Made by a program: the position numbers and the translations under genes
From: Todiramphus chloris collaris
Lineage: Eukaryota; Chordata; Aves; Coraciiformes; Alcedinidae
DNA: 64,000 nucleotides
Reading direction: 5' to 3'
Assembly: GCA_025345505.1 (NCBI GenBank)
Contig: JANVCC010000040.1
Location: forward strand, 13,484,023-13,548,022
Notes under the pieces: generated by a model
Seen by the model: only the letters and a program-made list of their open reading frames with translations
Database searches by the model: none
What the model was told of the DNA's origin: nothing
Part shown: positions 39,131 to 49,765 of the stretch, one piece after another
Layout: each line of letters begins with the position of its first letter
Position numbering within the stretch: the first letter of the stretch is position 1

Positions 39131-42100
39131 CCCACAAAACACCCACACAGACAAAAATCCCAACCAAAAACACCAAAAGAAAACATAAAACCAAACAACT
39201 CCACCATATTGCACCTTTGAACAGCAAGATGAAATTGAAATATCATCATCCAACAGAGACTGATCTCTGAGTTATCCCTGCCCAAGGAGCATATGAACTC
39301 TACAGAGACCTCATAGCTGCACTGCAGACTGAGGTACAGAACGCAGTAAGCAACCAACAAAGCAAACATCATGTACTAATAATATGAAAAGACACAAAAG
39401 ATGCAATTTTTCTGAGTCACATTTAATTTCTAGTGTTCAGGAGCAGAGAATTTACTAAGCAAGAATTCAACTGTTTTTCCTCTTATAAAGAAAAGAGGAA
39501 TAAAGCCACACTACAGAAAACTGGAAAAACACATTGAAAGATGTGATCAAGATTCAGCTTAAAAGTCAAAAATATATTTATCCTTGGAAATGAATATTAA
39601 CTTCTATTGAAAGGAGTGCATCAGATCACTTAAGCACTGTTCTGTATAAATGAATTGCAATGAGGAGAGGAGAAAAAGGTACATGCATTAACAGATCTGC
39701 ACAGTACTATACCATAAATAATTGATTAGTTAAAAACATTAATTTAACAATTAATCATCGGTTAAAAAATACTCATATTTTCAATAAACAGGCCAACATG
39801 AGCTCCTCTCTGAGCTGTATCTGCAAAATAGCTACTTGCTTGAACCAAACCAAAGCTTTCCCTCTTCTCTGTGTATCTTATTCTCCAAATCAACTCCACT
39901 CTGCAGTAACAGTACTCACTTTCTCTCTTTTTTTATATCCCAATTTTTCCCAGTATTTATTTACACTACTAACTAAACACTGAGACTTACTGTCCACTGA
40001 AACACCTTCATTTGTACATTGGAGTGTTCTATTACAACCACTTCCTCCGGAACTGATGGACACCCCACATTTAAAAGGCTTTTCTAGAAGTGACTCTTCA
40101 GACAAACACGTTATTTAGCTCAGCAACAATGTAGCTGGACCAAGTTCTACAGCATCTTACACAGAGCACACGAGATGATCTAACACTTCACTTTGGGGGA
40201 ATCTAGCCCACAGCAAAGAAATAACTCCCACAGATCTAAGGGCCTATGTTCACCACTTCAGATAGAGATGAGGGGGTTTTGACCTCATCTCCGATCGACA
40301 CCCATGTCTATCTTCCCCTGAACAGGTTTTCTACATGGAAGCAGCAGCACAGGTAACCTCCCTCCTGCACCACTGTGGGAATCCAAATCTTACGGCAACA
40401 GATGCAGCGTAAGGATAGGACAGAACAGCCCAGCACAGATCATCTTCCCATAGTCCTTCAAACCTCAGGAATCACTGCTTTATGACTAAGGTTATTTTCA
40501 TACATGTTAGTCAAATATTTTGCCCAATTCATATTTCCATCACTAACACACTAGGAAGACAAATCGATCACGTTTATTGAAAGATGCATATGGACTTTAT
40601 AGATTATTTTTTAGACTTACTATACATGTACTTAAAGAAGGCACTTGTACCTTCTTTGTCTGTTTGCATGGTTTGGTGGGTTTCTTCTGTAAGTTTTTGA
40701 TTTTGCTTCTGGAATGTTTGCACTGCTGCCAAGTTCTATATATTTTTGTTCTACAGAAGGCTCCTTCCAGTGTTTTTCACCACTGCTGTAACAGCAACGT
40801 AACATTACAGAAAAATTGACAATCAGAGGAACATGTTCTGTTTTCTTTCTTCGTCAACAAAAAAACATTTCTAAGGAAAGATGAAAGCAAAAGATACATA
40901 GATCTAGGTGGCATTTTTGAAGTAATGCCTAAAGAACAGAAACGCTCAGATCCTCCAGACCTTTAAGATACCTAGATGTGCAACTCCAGAGCTGAGGTTT
41001 TCTTCTCAATCAATGGAGCTAAGCCAGGAATGAAGCAGTTGAAATGATGTGTCTCCTGAAGCATCCAGGAGACACAAACAGACATTCTACTCTTCTGTAT
41101 CCTTTGGACATCGATGTCCCTACTGAAACTCTCAAATTTTCTAACATACCAGACAAGTTCTAGTATGTAAATAGCCTCATTAAAAGACTGATTGGTTAGT
41201 TCAGTTCTTGCTAATATAAAGCAACAATTGCTAGCATTGAAATAATTTTTAACACAATGGGAACATCATTAGCACACAATAATTCTACGTTATTAGCACT
41301 CTGCTTCCAGGTTAGCAAGTCTAGTGTAATTCCAGTGACATCCTCATCACAGTGGTGAATCCTGTTTTCATTAATACAGCAAGAAAGCCACTGATATGAA
41401 AACTGCTTATTCTGATTTATATTAGGAACCCTTATCACAGTATTTAGGAGTTGACTTTAACCCAGGTACTGAACCATCTGCAAAGCAGTGGCTTCCAGTG
41501 GTATCACCATCCCCATGTTCCCTCACTGGCTTTTATTATCCTTCTGTCAAGAGTTTTGAATCACTTTTAAGACTGCATGAAAAAACAAATTGTTTTCCAG
41601 GTAATATCTCTACTGTACATACACAACGTTGCACTTCGGAAACCCCAAAGTGCCCCTACATCTTATCATAGGTAAGAAATTGCTCCTACAAGGTTTAGGA
41701 ATGAAAACCACCTTAAAACTAGCTAGAGTTTGAGGTGCCACATAATCTGATTTATTTTAACATATTTTTTTATTAATATTATTTTTTAAACTAAACACAT
41801 AAAGCATCTGTGCTCAGCTCAGTGTTCAGTGAAGAGCACACACTGACAACCCCAAAGTTTCTCCCCTAACAGTAATTAACTTCCAATTCTCAACTTTACA
41901 CTAAAGGAATGTTTTCTCCAGACATTCTGCAGCATAGATCTACCATGACACAAGATGGCTCCCCTCTGTATTTCCCTTCCAAAACCAATGCCTCATTCAT
42001 TGCACAGCTATAGTCTAACAGTTTTAAGGCTGTGTAATGTTAATAGGCAAATAATAGAATGAACTCTTCACAGAATGTGTCTTCATCTCAGAGTATGTGC

Positions 42101-44452
42101 ATATCGTTTCTGCACTTAAGAATATACTCTAGGTAGGGAACGTAAGTCAGAACTTTACCACCCACGGTATGACAAAAAGGAACATAGTCTTCCAGAAGCT
42201 TTCAGGAGGGAAATATTTACTTTGGTCTGTGGTAATGACAACACCCACGCACTGCAAACAGTACTACTCTGGACAGTACTATATGTAGTCCACCAGGGTA
42301 GCCAAAGCTTCTTTTTCTTTCCATGTTTTTACCAGCATAATGTCAGATAACATCTTAAATGAGATTTACATTGAATTCCAAAGAAGTGAAAAATAAACAT
42401 ACTGAAGTTATAAAGTACTACGCACAGTGATCATCAACCATTAGCACTACATTGCGCTATAATTGTACTTTAGAGGGGAGAAAGAATAGTTGTTCTCATC
42501 AGGACATTAAAGAAACATCTGAACGGAACCCCTCTGTACAACAGATCTGCTGTGATTAGAATTCACTGCTGAATCTAGACATCTGTTTCCTGGGAATTAA
42601 TCCTGAAGCGCCAAGTGAAACTTCTCGGTACAAAGCTTGCAAGCATGCAGAAGTAGCTGCAAAGCCATATTAGTCTCTTCAACTATCCCAGCGGTGATCA
42701 TTCAGAAAGCTCTGTCACAAGACCTCCTTCAAAAGCTCAATAAGTTTCCTGCAACACCTCTCTACGTCTGCACTTCTTTTGTTGTGAACTACTTTTTTAC
42801 TAATTGAAGCTCAGAACTACACACCTACCTACTTCTCCCTTGGCAAGTGACTGATGATTCTTTGAGTAATTAACCATCGCAGCCCTTTACAAAAAATACC
42901 TAAATGGGCATTTTGTCTTTCTCTCAAAATGGATAGTTCTTTACTAGTTCTCATATGACTTTCAGCCTTTGCACATGGGAAACTTACTATCTCCTGCAGG
43001 TAAAGAAAGCCCCTGCCTTTTTCTTTCAATGTCAAAAGAAGAGCTTTTCTTCTTGTTCACTTGCAGCAAACAGGTATAATTCTACACTACCTCACAGTGA
43101 ATGTACACGAGGACCTGTTGCACTGTTTTCATTTCACAACTTTCTGCTTGACTTCACAACTCTAACGTCACGATGCATCTGTACGCTTTGTAGCGTGTGA
43201 GGTGACACCAGTAACACCTGCTGCCAAACCATACATTTTAACAAATCAGAAGAAATACCAGTACTTTGACAAGAATTTAAAAGCTTCGTAACGCTAATAA
43301 ATAAGTTATGCAGAAGATTTAGTGCATACTGTAGGCAACCCGGATGCTAATAAATTATACAGCACACTATACTTCTTTAAAGTTGCATTTTTTGCTGGAG
43401 GGGCTGGTGTAAGAGCTAGTTGAAAGAAAGTATATTTTTGCAATTTTTCCCTTCTTCCAAGACAGAGTAGTCCATTAAAAAAATAATTTCTTGAGCTAAT
43501 TTGAAATAGTTCAAGTAGACCTGTATGCCCACTTCACCTTTCTTTAATAATTGTATTTTTAAGACCCTCCAAACAATTTTTTTTTTTCTTGTAATCCACT
43601 ATTTCCAATTCTGAGTGGACCACATTATAAATGTAGCAACAATCACACTTCCGGCAAACCCTGCTCACACAATGTAAGACAGGTAGGAATATAGGAAAGT
43701 AGGGCACTAGAGCTTATCAATGTACAGCTGTCAAACCTTTTATTCATCTCAAGGTTTGGTGGTTTCTGGACAAATGCACTGTGGTTGAAATCCCATTGCA
43801 GAAGTAAAGCTTTCAAGGTGAAATAGTATTTCATTTTCATTATCATGAAAGAGAAGAAGAAAAGTCTGCAGGAGCAGAATGCCACAGCAATATGGAAAGA
43901 CTGGCAATTTAGTGACATTGTTAAGTGTAAATAGAATGGCGTTCATTGCTGCCTTTTCCCTTCCTCCTGATCCCCATTTCTTCCCTTTTCTTTCTCTGTG
44001 CTCTGCCAGCAAACACAAGTTACAAAAAGGGAACACTGCCCCGAAAAGATGTGCTTCTGAGTCATTATTCAGAACATCACTGCCTTCTCTGCAAACAAAA
44101 GGTCAGGTACTTTATGAAGAAAGGCAGAAAATAGAGAAAAAAACCTTATTATTACGTATTATGCAGAACAAGTTTCACATATTAAAGAACCAAATTGCAT
44201 TATTTTGCCCAGTGCGGATCAACTATCTTCTGGAAGAAGGCTGCCCTCTGTCCTTAATCGTGTAACTCTGTCACAATGCTACCCAGTACTGCTTTACCAC
44301 AGATCAAAAGAAGCAGCTGAATCTTCACTGCAGCAGTAGGGAGGGGCTCTAGCTGCCAATACTCCACAGCCTTTACACTTGAGTTAGAGGGCTCTCTGCT
44401 AAACAACCGTCTGCAGGGGCACTGCCAGACAACATGATTTTTATGACCTTAC

Positions 44453-44475
44453 CTACCCATTGGGCTTCTGTACTC
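44453..44475 (-). other. Candidate 23-nt microexon (minus strand)
   Basis: On the minus strand a strong acceptor ending in TTGTTTCACTGCAG is followed by 23 nt (GAGTACAG to GGGTAG) and then GTAAGG as donor. It lies 119 nt downstream of the exon-like segment at 44,595-44,657 in the same orientation. Two strong acceptor-donor pairs this close are less likely by chance than either alone. It may be a short exon of a lncRNA or of a gene I cannot name. Confidence 0.18.
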
Positions 44476-44594
44476 CTGCAGTGAAACAAGGAAGGGATTG
44501 TGGGTCAGAAATCATCAACAAGTGGCAGTTACTGACCAAAACAAACTGATAATGCTGTTCTGACAAAAAACTGTTAAGACAATTATTTTCTTAC

Positions 44595-44657
44595 CTTTTC
44601 TCTCAAGCAAGAGGAAGGCCTTTTGAAGGTCTTGAAGTCAACACAGATCAGCTTCTT
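44595..44657 (-). other. Candidate 63-nt internal exon (minus strand)
   Basis: The minus strand has an almost ideal acceptor (pyrimidine tract TTTCCTTCTTTTTCAG) and an almost ideal donor (AAAAG|GTAAGAAAAT) framing 63 nt. Only one frame is open: KKLICVDFKTFK through REK, 21 codons, phase 0 on both sides. It lies about 2.5 kb downstream of the CpG island in the minus direction, where an early exon of a transcript starting there would be expected. The peptide matches nothing I recognise, so a noncoding exon is as likely as a coding one. Confidence 0.25.
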
Positions 44658-46849
44658 CTGAAAAAGAAGGAAACAGATTTGAAAAAACTAAATAAAGTAG
44701 GCTTTAAAGCCTTCATTTGCTTTCATACCCAAATAATTTATTCTAGTAAAGTGCTTCTATAATGATTTTTACCCAATTCCTGGGTTTCATTTTAGTCTGC
44801 AAGAATATTTGCTTTTTCTGGTTTAGGTTTAAGCAAATGTACCCATGCTTCAGGAGAAAAGGTTCCGCTCAAGTCTCTCTATGAGTTCTTTGTGTTCATA
44901 ACTATTACTTGACCTGTGCTTCCAAGTATTTGTTACACAGCTTATAATGGAGGTAATTTGTTCACATTATACTGATTCTGTTCCTTTGGTGGAGAACCAA
45001 AATACCAAACACACTCTTGGGTCACTCCTGCTCACAGATGATTTCATACATTGTCAGAAAATCTGGGAAGTCCCAATATCCAAATAACCAACATATAAGC
45101 AATTAAAACAAAAGTAAACACAGAGAATCTTAACACGCCCTCCCCCTTTACCCCAGAAACATCTGCAACACAGGCCCTTGTTAGAGATAGGGGGAACTTA
45201 ATTCCCATCCATTTTTGAATCATACTAATATACTGTGTCAGAATTACAAAACAGTAGCTAAGTAATAGAATTGAGTGAACCCACTGTCTGAAAAACACCT
45301 TTCACCCACTATTCTATGAACCAAAGACAGAAGTCTAAACTGATGCAGTGAAAAACTCAATAACCGAAGTTATTCAGCGGGCATTCTTTATCTTGTGGTG
45401 CCGGACGCACAGGGGATCACTTCTCCAAATGTGTGCACTGATACAAGCTGGGTACACAGTTCATATGCAGGATATATATATACAGATTCATTCTATTTCT
45501 TAGAAAGGGCAGTCTTATCCTAATGAGTTCCTACAATTCATTTACATAGCCCGAGCATGTGCAATAAAATTAGGATTAGGGTCTTTTCTGGCCTCGGTGG
45601 TCTTCCATGACCTCTGGTGGACATTTACTTCATCTTCTCTTCTTCATCACTGTTGTTTTAGTGACCTAAAGCCTAAAATCCTTATTTTTGCTGGTTCTTG
45701 TCTGCTCAGCATGCTCAGGTGCCTCAAGACATCTTGTTGTCCTATTCCTGGAGATAATCACTATCACCAAGGTTATGAATTTCACAGTATGTCCCAACTA
45801 TACAACTAACCATCTATTGTTGTTACTTACTCAAAGATTAGTAAGACACTACCAGACATCCCATCTCCTGCTTTCAGAACACAAGAAAAAGGAGGAAAAA
45901 CTTACAAACATCCTAGGAGGAAAACAAGCAATAGATCTGTACACACTAAGATCACTGAACAGTATGGATTTGCTAGCTCTCCACCATTACTGGAACAAAG
46001 AAATAACCTAAGACATACATTGAAGCATTTCTTCTTTTGACTAGATAGGATATGATGAGGAAAAAAAAAAATTATGTGGGGATGAGAACAAAGGAAACTA
46101 CATAAAATGAGGTAGACATTGAAGAATGGATTTAAATTATTTGAAAAGAAAATAATAAGACATGGCTACATGGGGTGGGGTAGGAGGGAGAAGTCAGCAG
46201 GACAAGAATCAGGAAGGTCAACTTCAAAGCCTGTGGCTAGCAATCATAAATACACTTATGATTCACTATGCCAAAACTCACAACCCAGCATTATTAGAGA
46301 TTATGTTCAAAACCCAGTCATTGGTAGCTTCTTTTTCCCCAGAGGTGAGAACCAGGGAACCCACAAGATCCAAGGATCACAGCTAATAATGTGACTTGAT
46401 AATATTGACACAGTATCAGAGACTCCATGGTAAGAACTAGAGTAGAAGGAAAGAGATTTATTCAGGGTAAAGTCAACAGTTACCTTCCAAATATTGAACA
46501 TATAACCATTAAGAACAGATCAATGCAAAGGAAAGCAGGTTTAGCCAAAAATCTTTTTCAGAGACGATGACCCCATCCAGATCCAATGGAAATGACCAAA
46601 AGCAAGCACAGCAAGACTATGCCAGTTGACCTCAAAATCACATAAAGACCCCCATTCCACAAAGCAGTAAAGGGTTTATTTAGCAGTACAGGATCTGGCC
46701 TAGAGAATATCTGACCAGAAGCTACCCTGGCCATCTGCAGAGCCAGCCAGGAGTGGCTTTACTTGACATGGGCATCCCTGTTAGGCTGCAAAGAATGGGT
46801 GTTGGCACTGGCGGAACAACTGAAAGAGGCCTGTGACAGAGCTGGTGCC

Positions 46850-47480
46850 ACCCAGCAAACCCTGGGAAGACTCCTCGAAAGCAGCCGCCTCTCCTCCCTC
46901 GCCACAGGGCCTGACGGGGAGGGCCACTCCGCCCCTGCTTACCACCCTTTTTGTTCCTACTTCATATCATTTTGTAACAAACCCCTACTTGCAAGTACTT
47001 CCACTCTATTGCTCGTTATTTTGTGGGAAACTCCGGTATTTCTCCTGACCTTCTGGACAGTGATAACACGAAGCAGTTTCACACAGCCAGCAGCAGGTCA
47101 CGCTTCCACCACAGCCTCAGCCTTCGCCTCACCTGTCTCCTCCTCTTCCTCAGCGGGCAGCTGCCTCTGGCACGGTCCCCCTCAGACGAGAGTCACCCTT
47201 CACCCCACGGGCTACCCTTCACCCCACGACAGGAACAAGGCACCGCAGACGACCCTGAACACTCAGCCAAGCTTCGCTCGACAGCCCTGGAAGGGTCATC
47301 CTCCCTGGCCGAGGGACAAGCAGCCCACCCGTCTGCAGCCGCAGCCTGCCCTGCTCGCTGGGCCGGGCAGCCCGTCCCGGAGGCTGCGGACAGGACAGCC
47401 CCGCAGGGCTGTGCCAAAGGGTGCCCGGGGCCCCGCTCCGAGCCACCAGCCCGTGAAGCCAGGCAGCCCTCAGAGAAAAC
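46850..47480. promoter_or_regulatory. CpG-rich island, candidate promoter
   Basis: This is the only clearly GC-rich block in the window. Between about 47,100 and 47,460 there are roughly 25-30 CpG in 360-400 bp by hand count, far above the CpG-depleted flanks. Such islands in vertebrate genomes usually mark promoters. On the minus strand a good donor, GGAGACAG|GTGAGG (intron GT at 47,131-47,132), would end a first exon lying inside the island. No equally good donor is seen on the plus strand. No TATA box is obvious, as is usual for CpG promoters. It could instead be a GC-rich repeat or an orphan island. Confidence 0.5.
47195..47228 (+). repeat. 15-bp direct repeat inside the CpG island
   Basis: ACCCTTCACCCCACG occurs at 47,195-47,209 and again at 47,214-47,228, period 19 bp, exact. 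It is a local tandem duplication. Confidence 0.75.
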
Positions 47481-47671
47481 TTGGATGGCAGCCTGCTTAG
47501 ATCGCTTTAATTTACTGAAATAGTCTCTTTTTTGACTCTGTCTTTGTCACGTCCCAGTTTATTTTTGCACATTCTAGTCAGTCATCAGGCAAGTTTGACA
47601 CCTCCACGGTGTGAGAGGAAAAGCTGCACCAGCCTCAACACAGGGCCCTGCCATAAAGAAATTCTGCTCAA

Positions 47672-47711
47672 AATAGTGCACAACAATAGGAAATAGTGCA
47701 CAACAATAGGA
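47672..47711 (+). repeat. 20-bp tandem duplication
   Basis: AATAGTGCACAACAATAGGA occurs twice in a row, 47,672-47,691 and 47,692-47,711, with no difference. Identity of both copies suggests a recent slippage event, or an assembly artefact. Confidence 0.9.
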
Positions 47712-48277
47712 ATGGATTAAGAGTCGGAATTACTCACTTTGGCAGCAGTGAAAAAATGCTGTCCCAGACCCCCAGACAGTATTTCTTGGATGTAATCAAC
47801 ACTTTATGGCACCCCAATGGTTATTGCTATATTGGGGAAAGAAAAATAAAAAAAACAAACAAAAACAAACACCCAAACCAAACAAAACTACATTCCCCTC
47901 AAACATGCAGAGCCCTACATTATCCCCACATTATATTATCAGTGGATGGAGATCAACTGCTTGATGTTGCAGCTAAATTGGGGACAGGATTTCATGGATC
48001 TGCAGAAAGCAAAACCCTCAAAAAGGCAACACCCTGCATCTCCAAAACCCAAAAAACCATTCTGTTCCTAGGCAAGTTTGTATCTGACCTCATTGATACC
48101 CTAAAACATCTGCTGCAAGATAGGATTCAGAGAAATCTAATTAACACCATGTCCAGGAATGATGAGAGCAGAGGTATCCTAGATAAAGTCACTGACAGGA
48201 AATCCTTTGGTAAGCCAACAATTTTAGCTTGGAAAGACAAAGGTTTGGAAAAGCTCTCATTGAAAAAAATCAGGTAA
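47696..48277 (+). other. 193-codon open frame of unknown meaning
   Basis: This is one of the two longest ATG-initiated frames in the window and the longest in AT-rich, non-repeat sequence. It reads MHNNRNGLRVG to LSLKKIR and its stop TAA overlaps a strong donor-like sequence (ATCAG|GTAAGAG at 48,273). Composition is rich in K, N, T and S, and an A/C-rich tract near 47,847-47,890 inflates it (KKTNKNKHPNQTK). I see no domain, signal peptide or membrane segment and recognise no family. There is no clear promoter or Kozak context other than the CpG island 200-800 bp upstream. It is probably a chance frame; a coding exon is possible. Confidence 0.15.
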
Positions 48278-48278
48278 G

Positions 48279-48296
48279 AGTTATATGAGTTATATG
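48279..48296 (+). repeat. 9-bp tandem duplication
   Basis: AGTTATATG is present twice in a row. Confidence 0.7.
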
Positions 48297-48698
48297 AGGG
48301 CCAAGGAGGAAAAGAATCATGTCATGTTTAAAAAAAAGAAATAATAAAAAGACAACACAAGAGCAAAAGAAGCTGAGAGGAGGGATCCCATCCTTACTTT
48401 CACTAGACCTTGCAACTGAGAAGGTCACCATATTAAAAACGGCTGAGGCATCCTAGGGAACAAACTGAGCTGAACCATTATTTTAAAGCCTGTTGATGTT
48501 GTCGGCTGATTGAAGCCAAAATAATGGCCTCAAAATACTGAGAGCAGAAAACAGCATCTTTCCTGCTTGCATTCAGCAGCACACCAAGCTGAAAACCAGT
48601 TTGGAATCTGCATGACTTCATTGCTAGCATTGTTCAAGATAAGACCACTGCAGTCTACAATGAACTGCTCTGTCATCTAAACAAGAAACATCCCAGCA

Positions 48699-48711
48699 TT
48701 TTTTTTTTTTT
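48699..48711 (+). repeat. T13 homopolymer
   Basis: Thirteen consecutive T in a T-rich stretch. Confidence 0.85.
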
Positions 48712-49626
48712 CATTTCTTTTTTAAACACTGCGATTTCACAGTTTTGCAGCCCCCTTAAATAAAAACAAACTCAGACTCATTTTTGAGTGCAAGAAATTA
48801 ATCTCTCACTGTTGCACTTAGAGCATACCCTTTAAGGTGATCTTCGCTTTATTGATTGACATTGCTTAAATCTGTTTCATTGCCTCCCCAAAGGATTGAA
48901 CTGACAGAAGGAGATAAACAAAAACTAGCAAGTTCATCGTGTTTAGAACTGCTTTTTGGCATCTGTGCTTCCTCCTCCTCTCTCTTCCTGACCACCTTTT
49001 GCTGATAGGCTTTTCAGAGTCATTTTGAGAATGACTCAAATGATGCAGTGGAACCCAGCTTTGCTCGGGTAGATGAAAGATTTATGTTTTGATTAAAAGA
49101 ATCTTGATTGAATTTTCTGATACAAGATTGTTCGTAAGCACATGTGCCATATATTTTTTTTTCCCTAGGTTGGTTTTGTTGCTTACAGTGAGATACTGTA
49201 TGTAGAGGAGGAAAACAAGAGAATGGAGATTGCTAACCCCAGGCAGCACTCAGACATGTCATGGTTAAATGGAAGGTGGCAGCACAAAAAAAGCGGGCAG
49301 GTTCAGGCTTTGTGTTCATTTTAGTGCCAGCTTGGACAACAGCTCTCCTTGATCAGAGTTCACAGGTTCCCATAAATAACAAGTGATTTCATTGTACTGT
49401 CCCCTAAATATTTTACTTATGACAGGTCATGTTTCAGGAACAAAAACAGATACGACACAGATCGCAAGGAACATGCTCATTCATTTTGACTTACAATTAA
49501 AAAATTGACACCTCACTGCCATTAAATGGTTCCAAGGAGATTGATTTTTTTTCCCCTTTTTGTTTTTATCAAGTAGAGGCATACACTTGAGCAATCTTTT
49601 GATCACATATTTATGGAGTAACTAGT

Positions 49627-49765
49627 GTCTAGTGGGTAGAGAGGAAGCTGGCAACGAGGCTTCTTGAATTCTACTTTTAAGCACAACCATTGATCTTCGT
49701 GTTGCTTTTGGCAAGTCACTTTTTTTGTTAGAGTTGATCTAAGCATAAAATACTGTAAATGATGC
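49627..49765 (+). mobile_element. MIR/CORE-SINE-like element (degenerate)
   Basis: The order of short matches follows the ancient amniote tRNA-derived SINE pattern: GTCTAGTGGGTAGAGAGGA (tRNA-like head), CTTCTTGAATTCTACTTTTA (box B region and following), and CTTTTGGCAAGTCACTT, the very typical GGCAAGTCACTT segment. Then comes a decayed TACTGTAAATGATGC like the usual CTGTAAAATGGGGATAATGA. Identity is low, as expected for a very old element, so the boundaries are approximate. Confidence 0.55.

Larger units (their letters stand above)
36563..46800. other. Noncoding region between assembly gap and CpG island
   Basis: About 10 kb of AT-rich DNA with no recognised gene. It holds C21, A18 and T12 runs and two exon-like segments near 44.5 kb. 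Frames of 60-128 codons at 39.0-39.4, 43.6-44.3 and 45.0-45.3 kb are shadows of A/T-rich or pyrimidine-rich sequence and match no family I know. Confidence 0.65.

Noticed and set aside
39014-39372. Two minus-strand frames rich in F, V, G and W
   Set aside because: Produced by the A18 and following A/C-rich tract read in antisense; no conserved feature, and the hydrophobic look is compositional.
46300-46700. Minus-strand sequence with AATAAACCCTTTACTGC and AATAAATCTCTTTCC, reminiscent of an LTR or gene 3' end
   Set aside because: I could not find matching TG/CA termini, a target duplication or a known LTR motif; AATAAA is frequent in AT-rich DNA.
47193-47446. Two minus-strand frames of about 75 codons in the CpG island
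   Set aside because: Same cause as above; A/G/R/P-rich composition and no recognisable motif. Both stop before the candidate donor at 47,131.
46763-47500. Plus-strand frames of 245 and 166 codons over the CpG island
   Set aside because: Overlapping long frames on both strands are expected where GC-rich sequence lowers stop-codon frequency. The peptides are P/S/A/R-rich with no domain.
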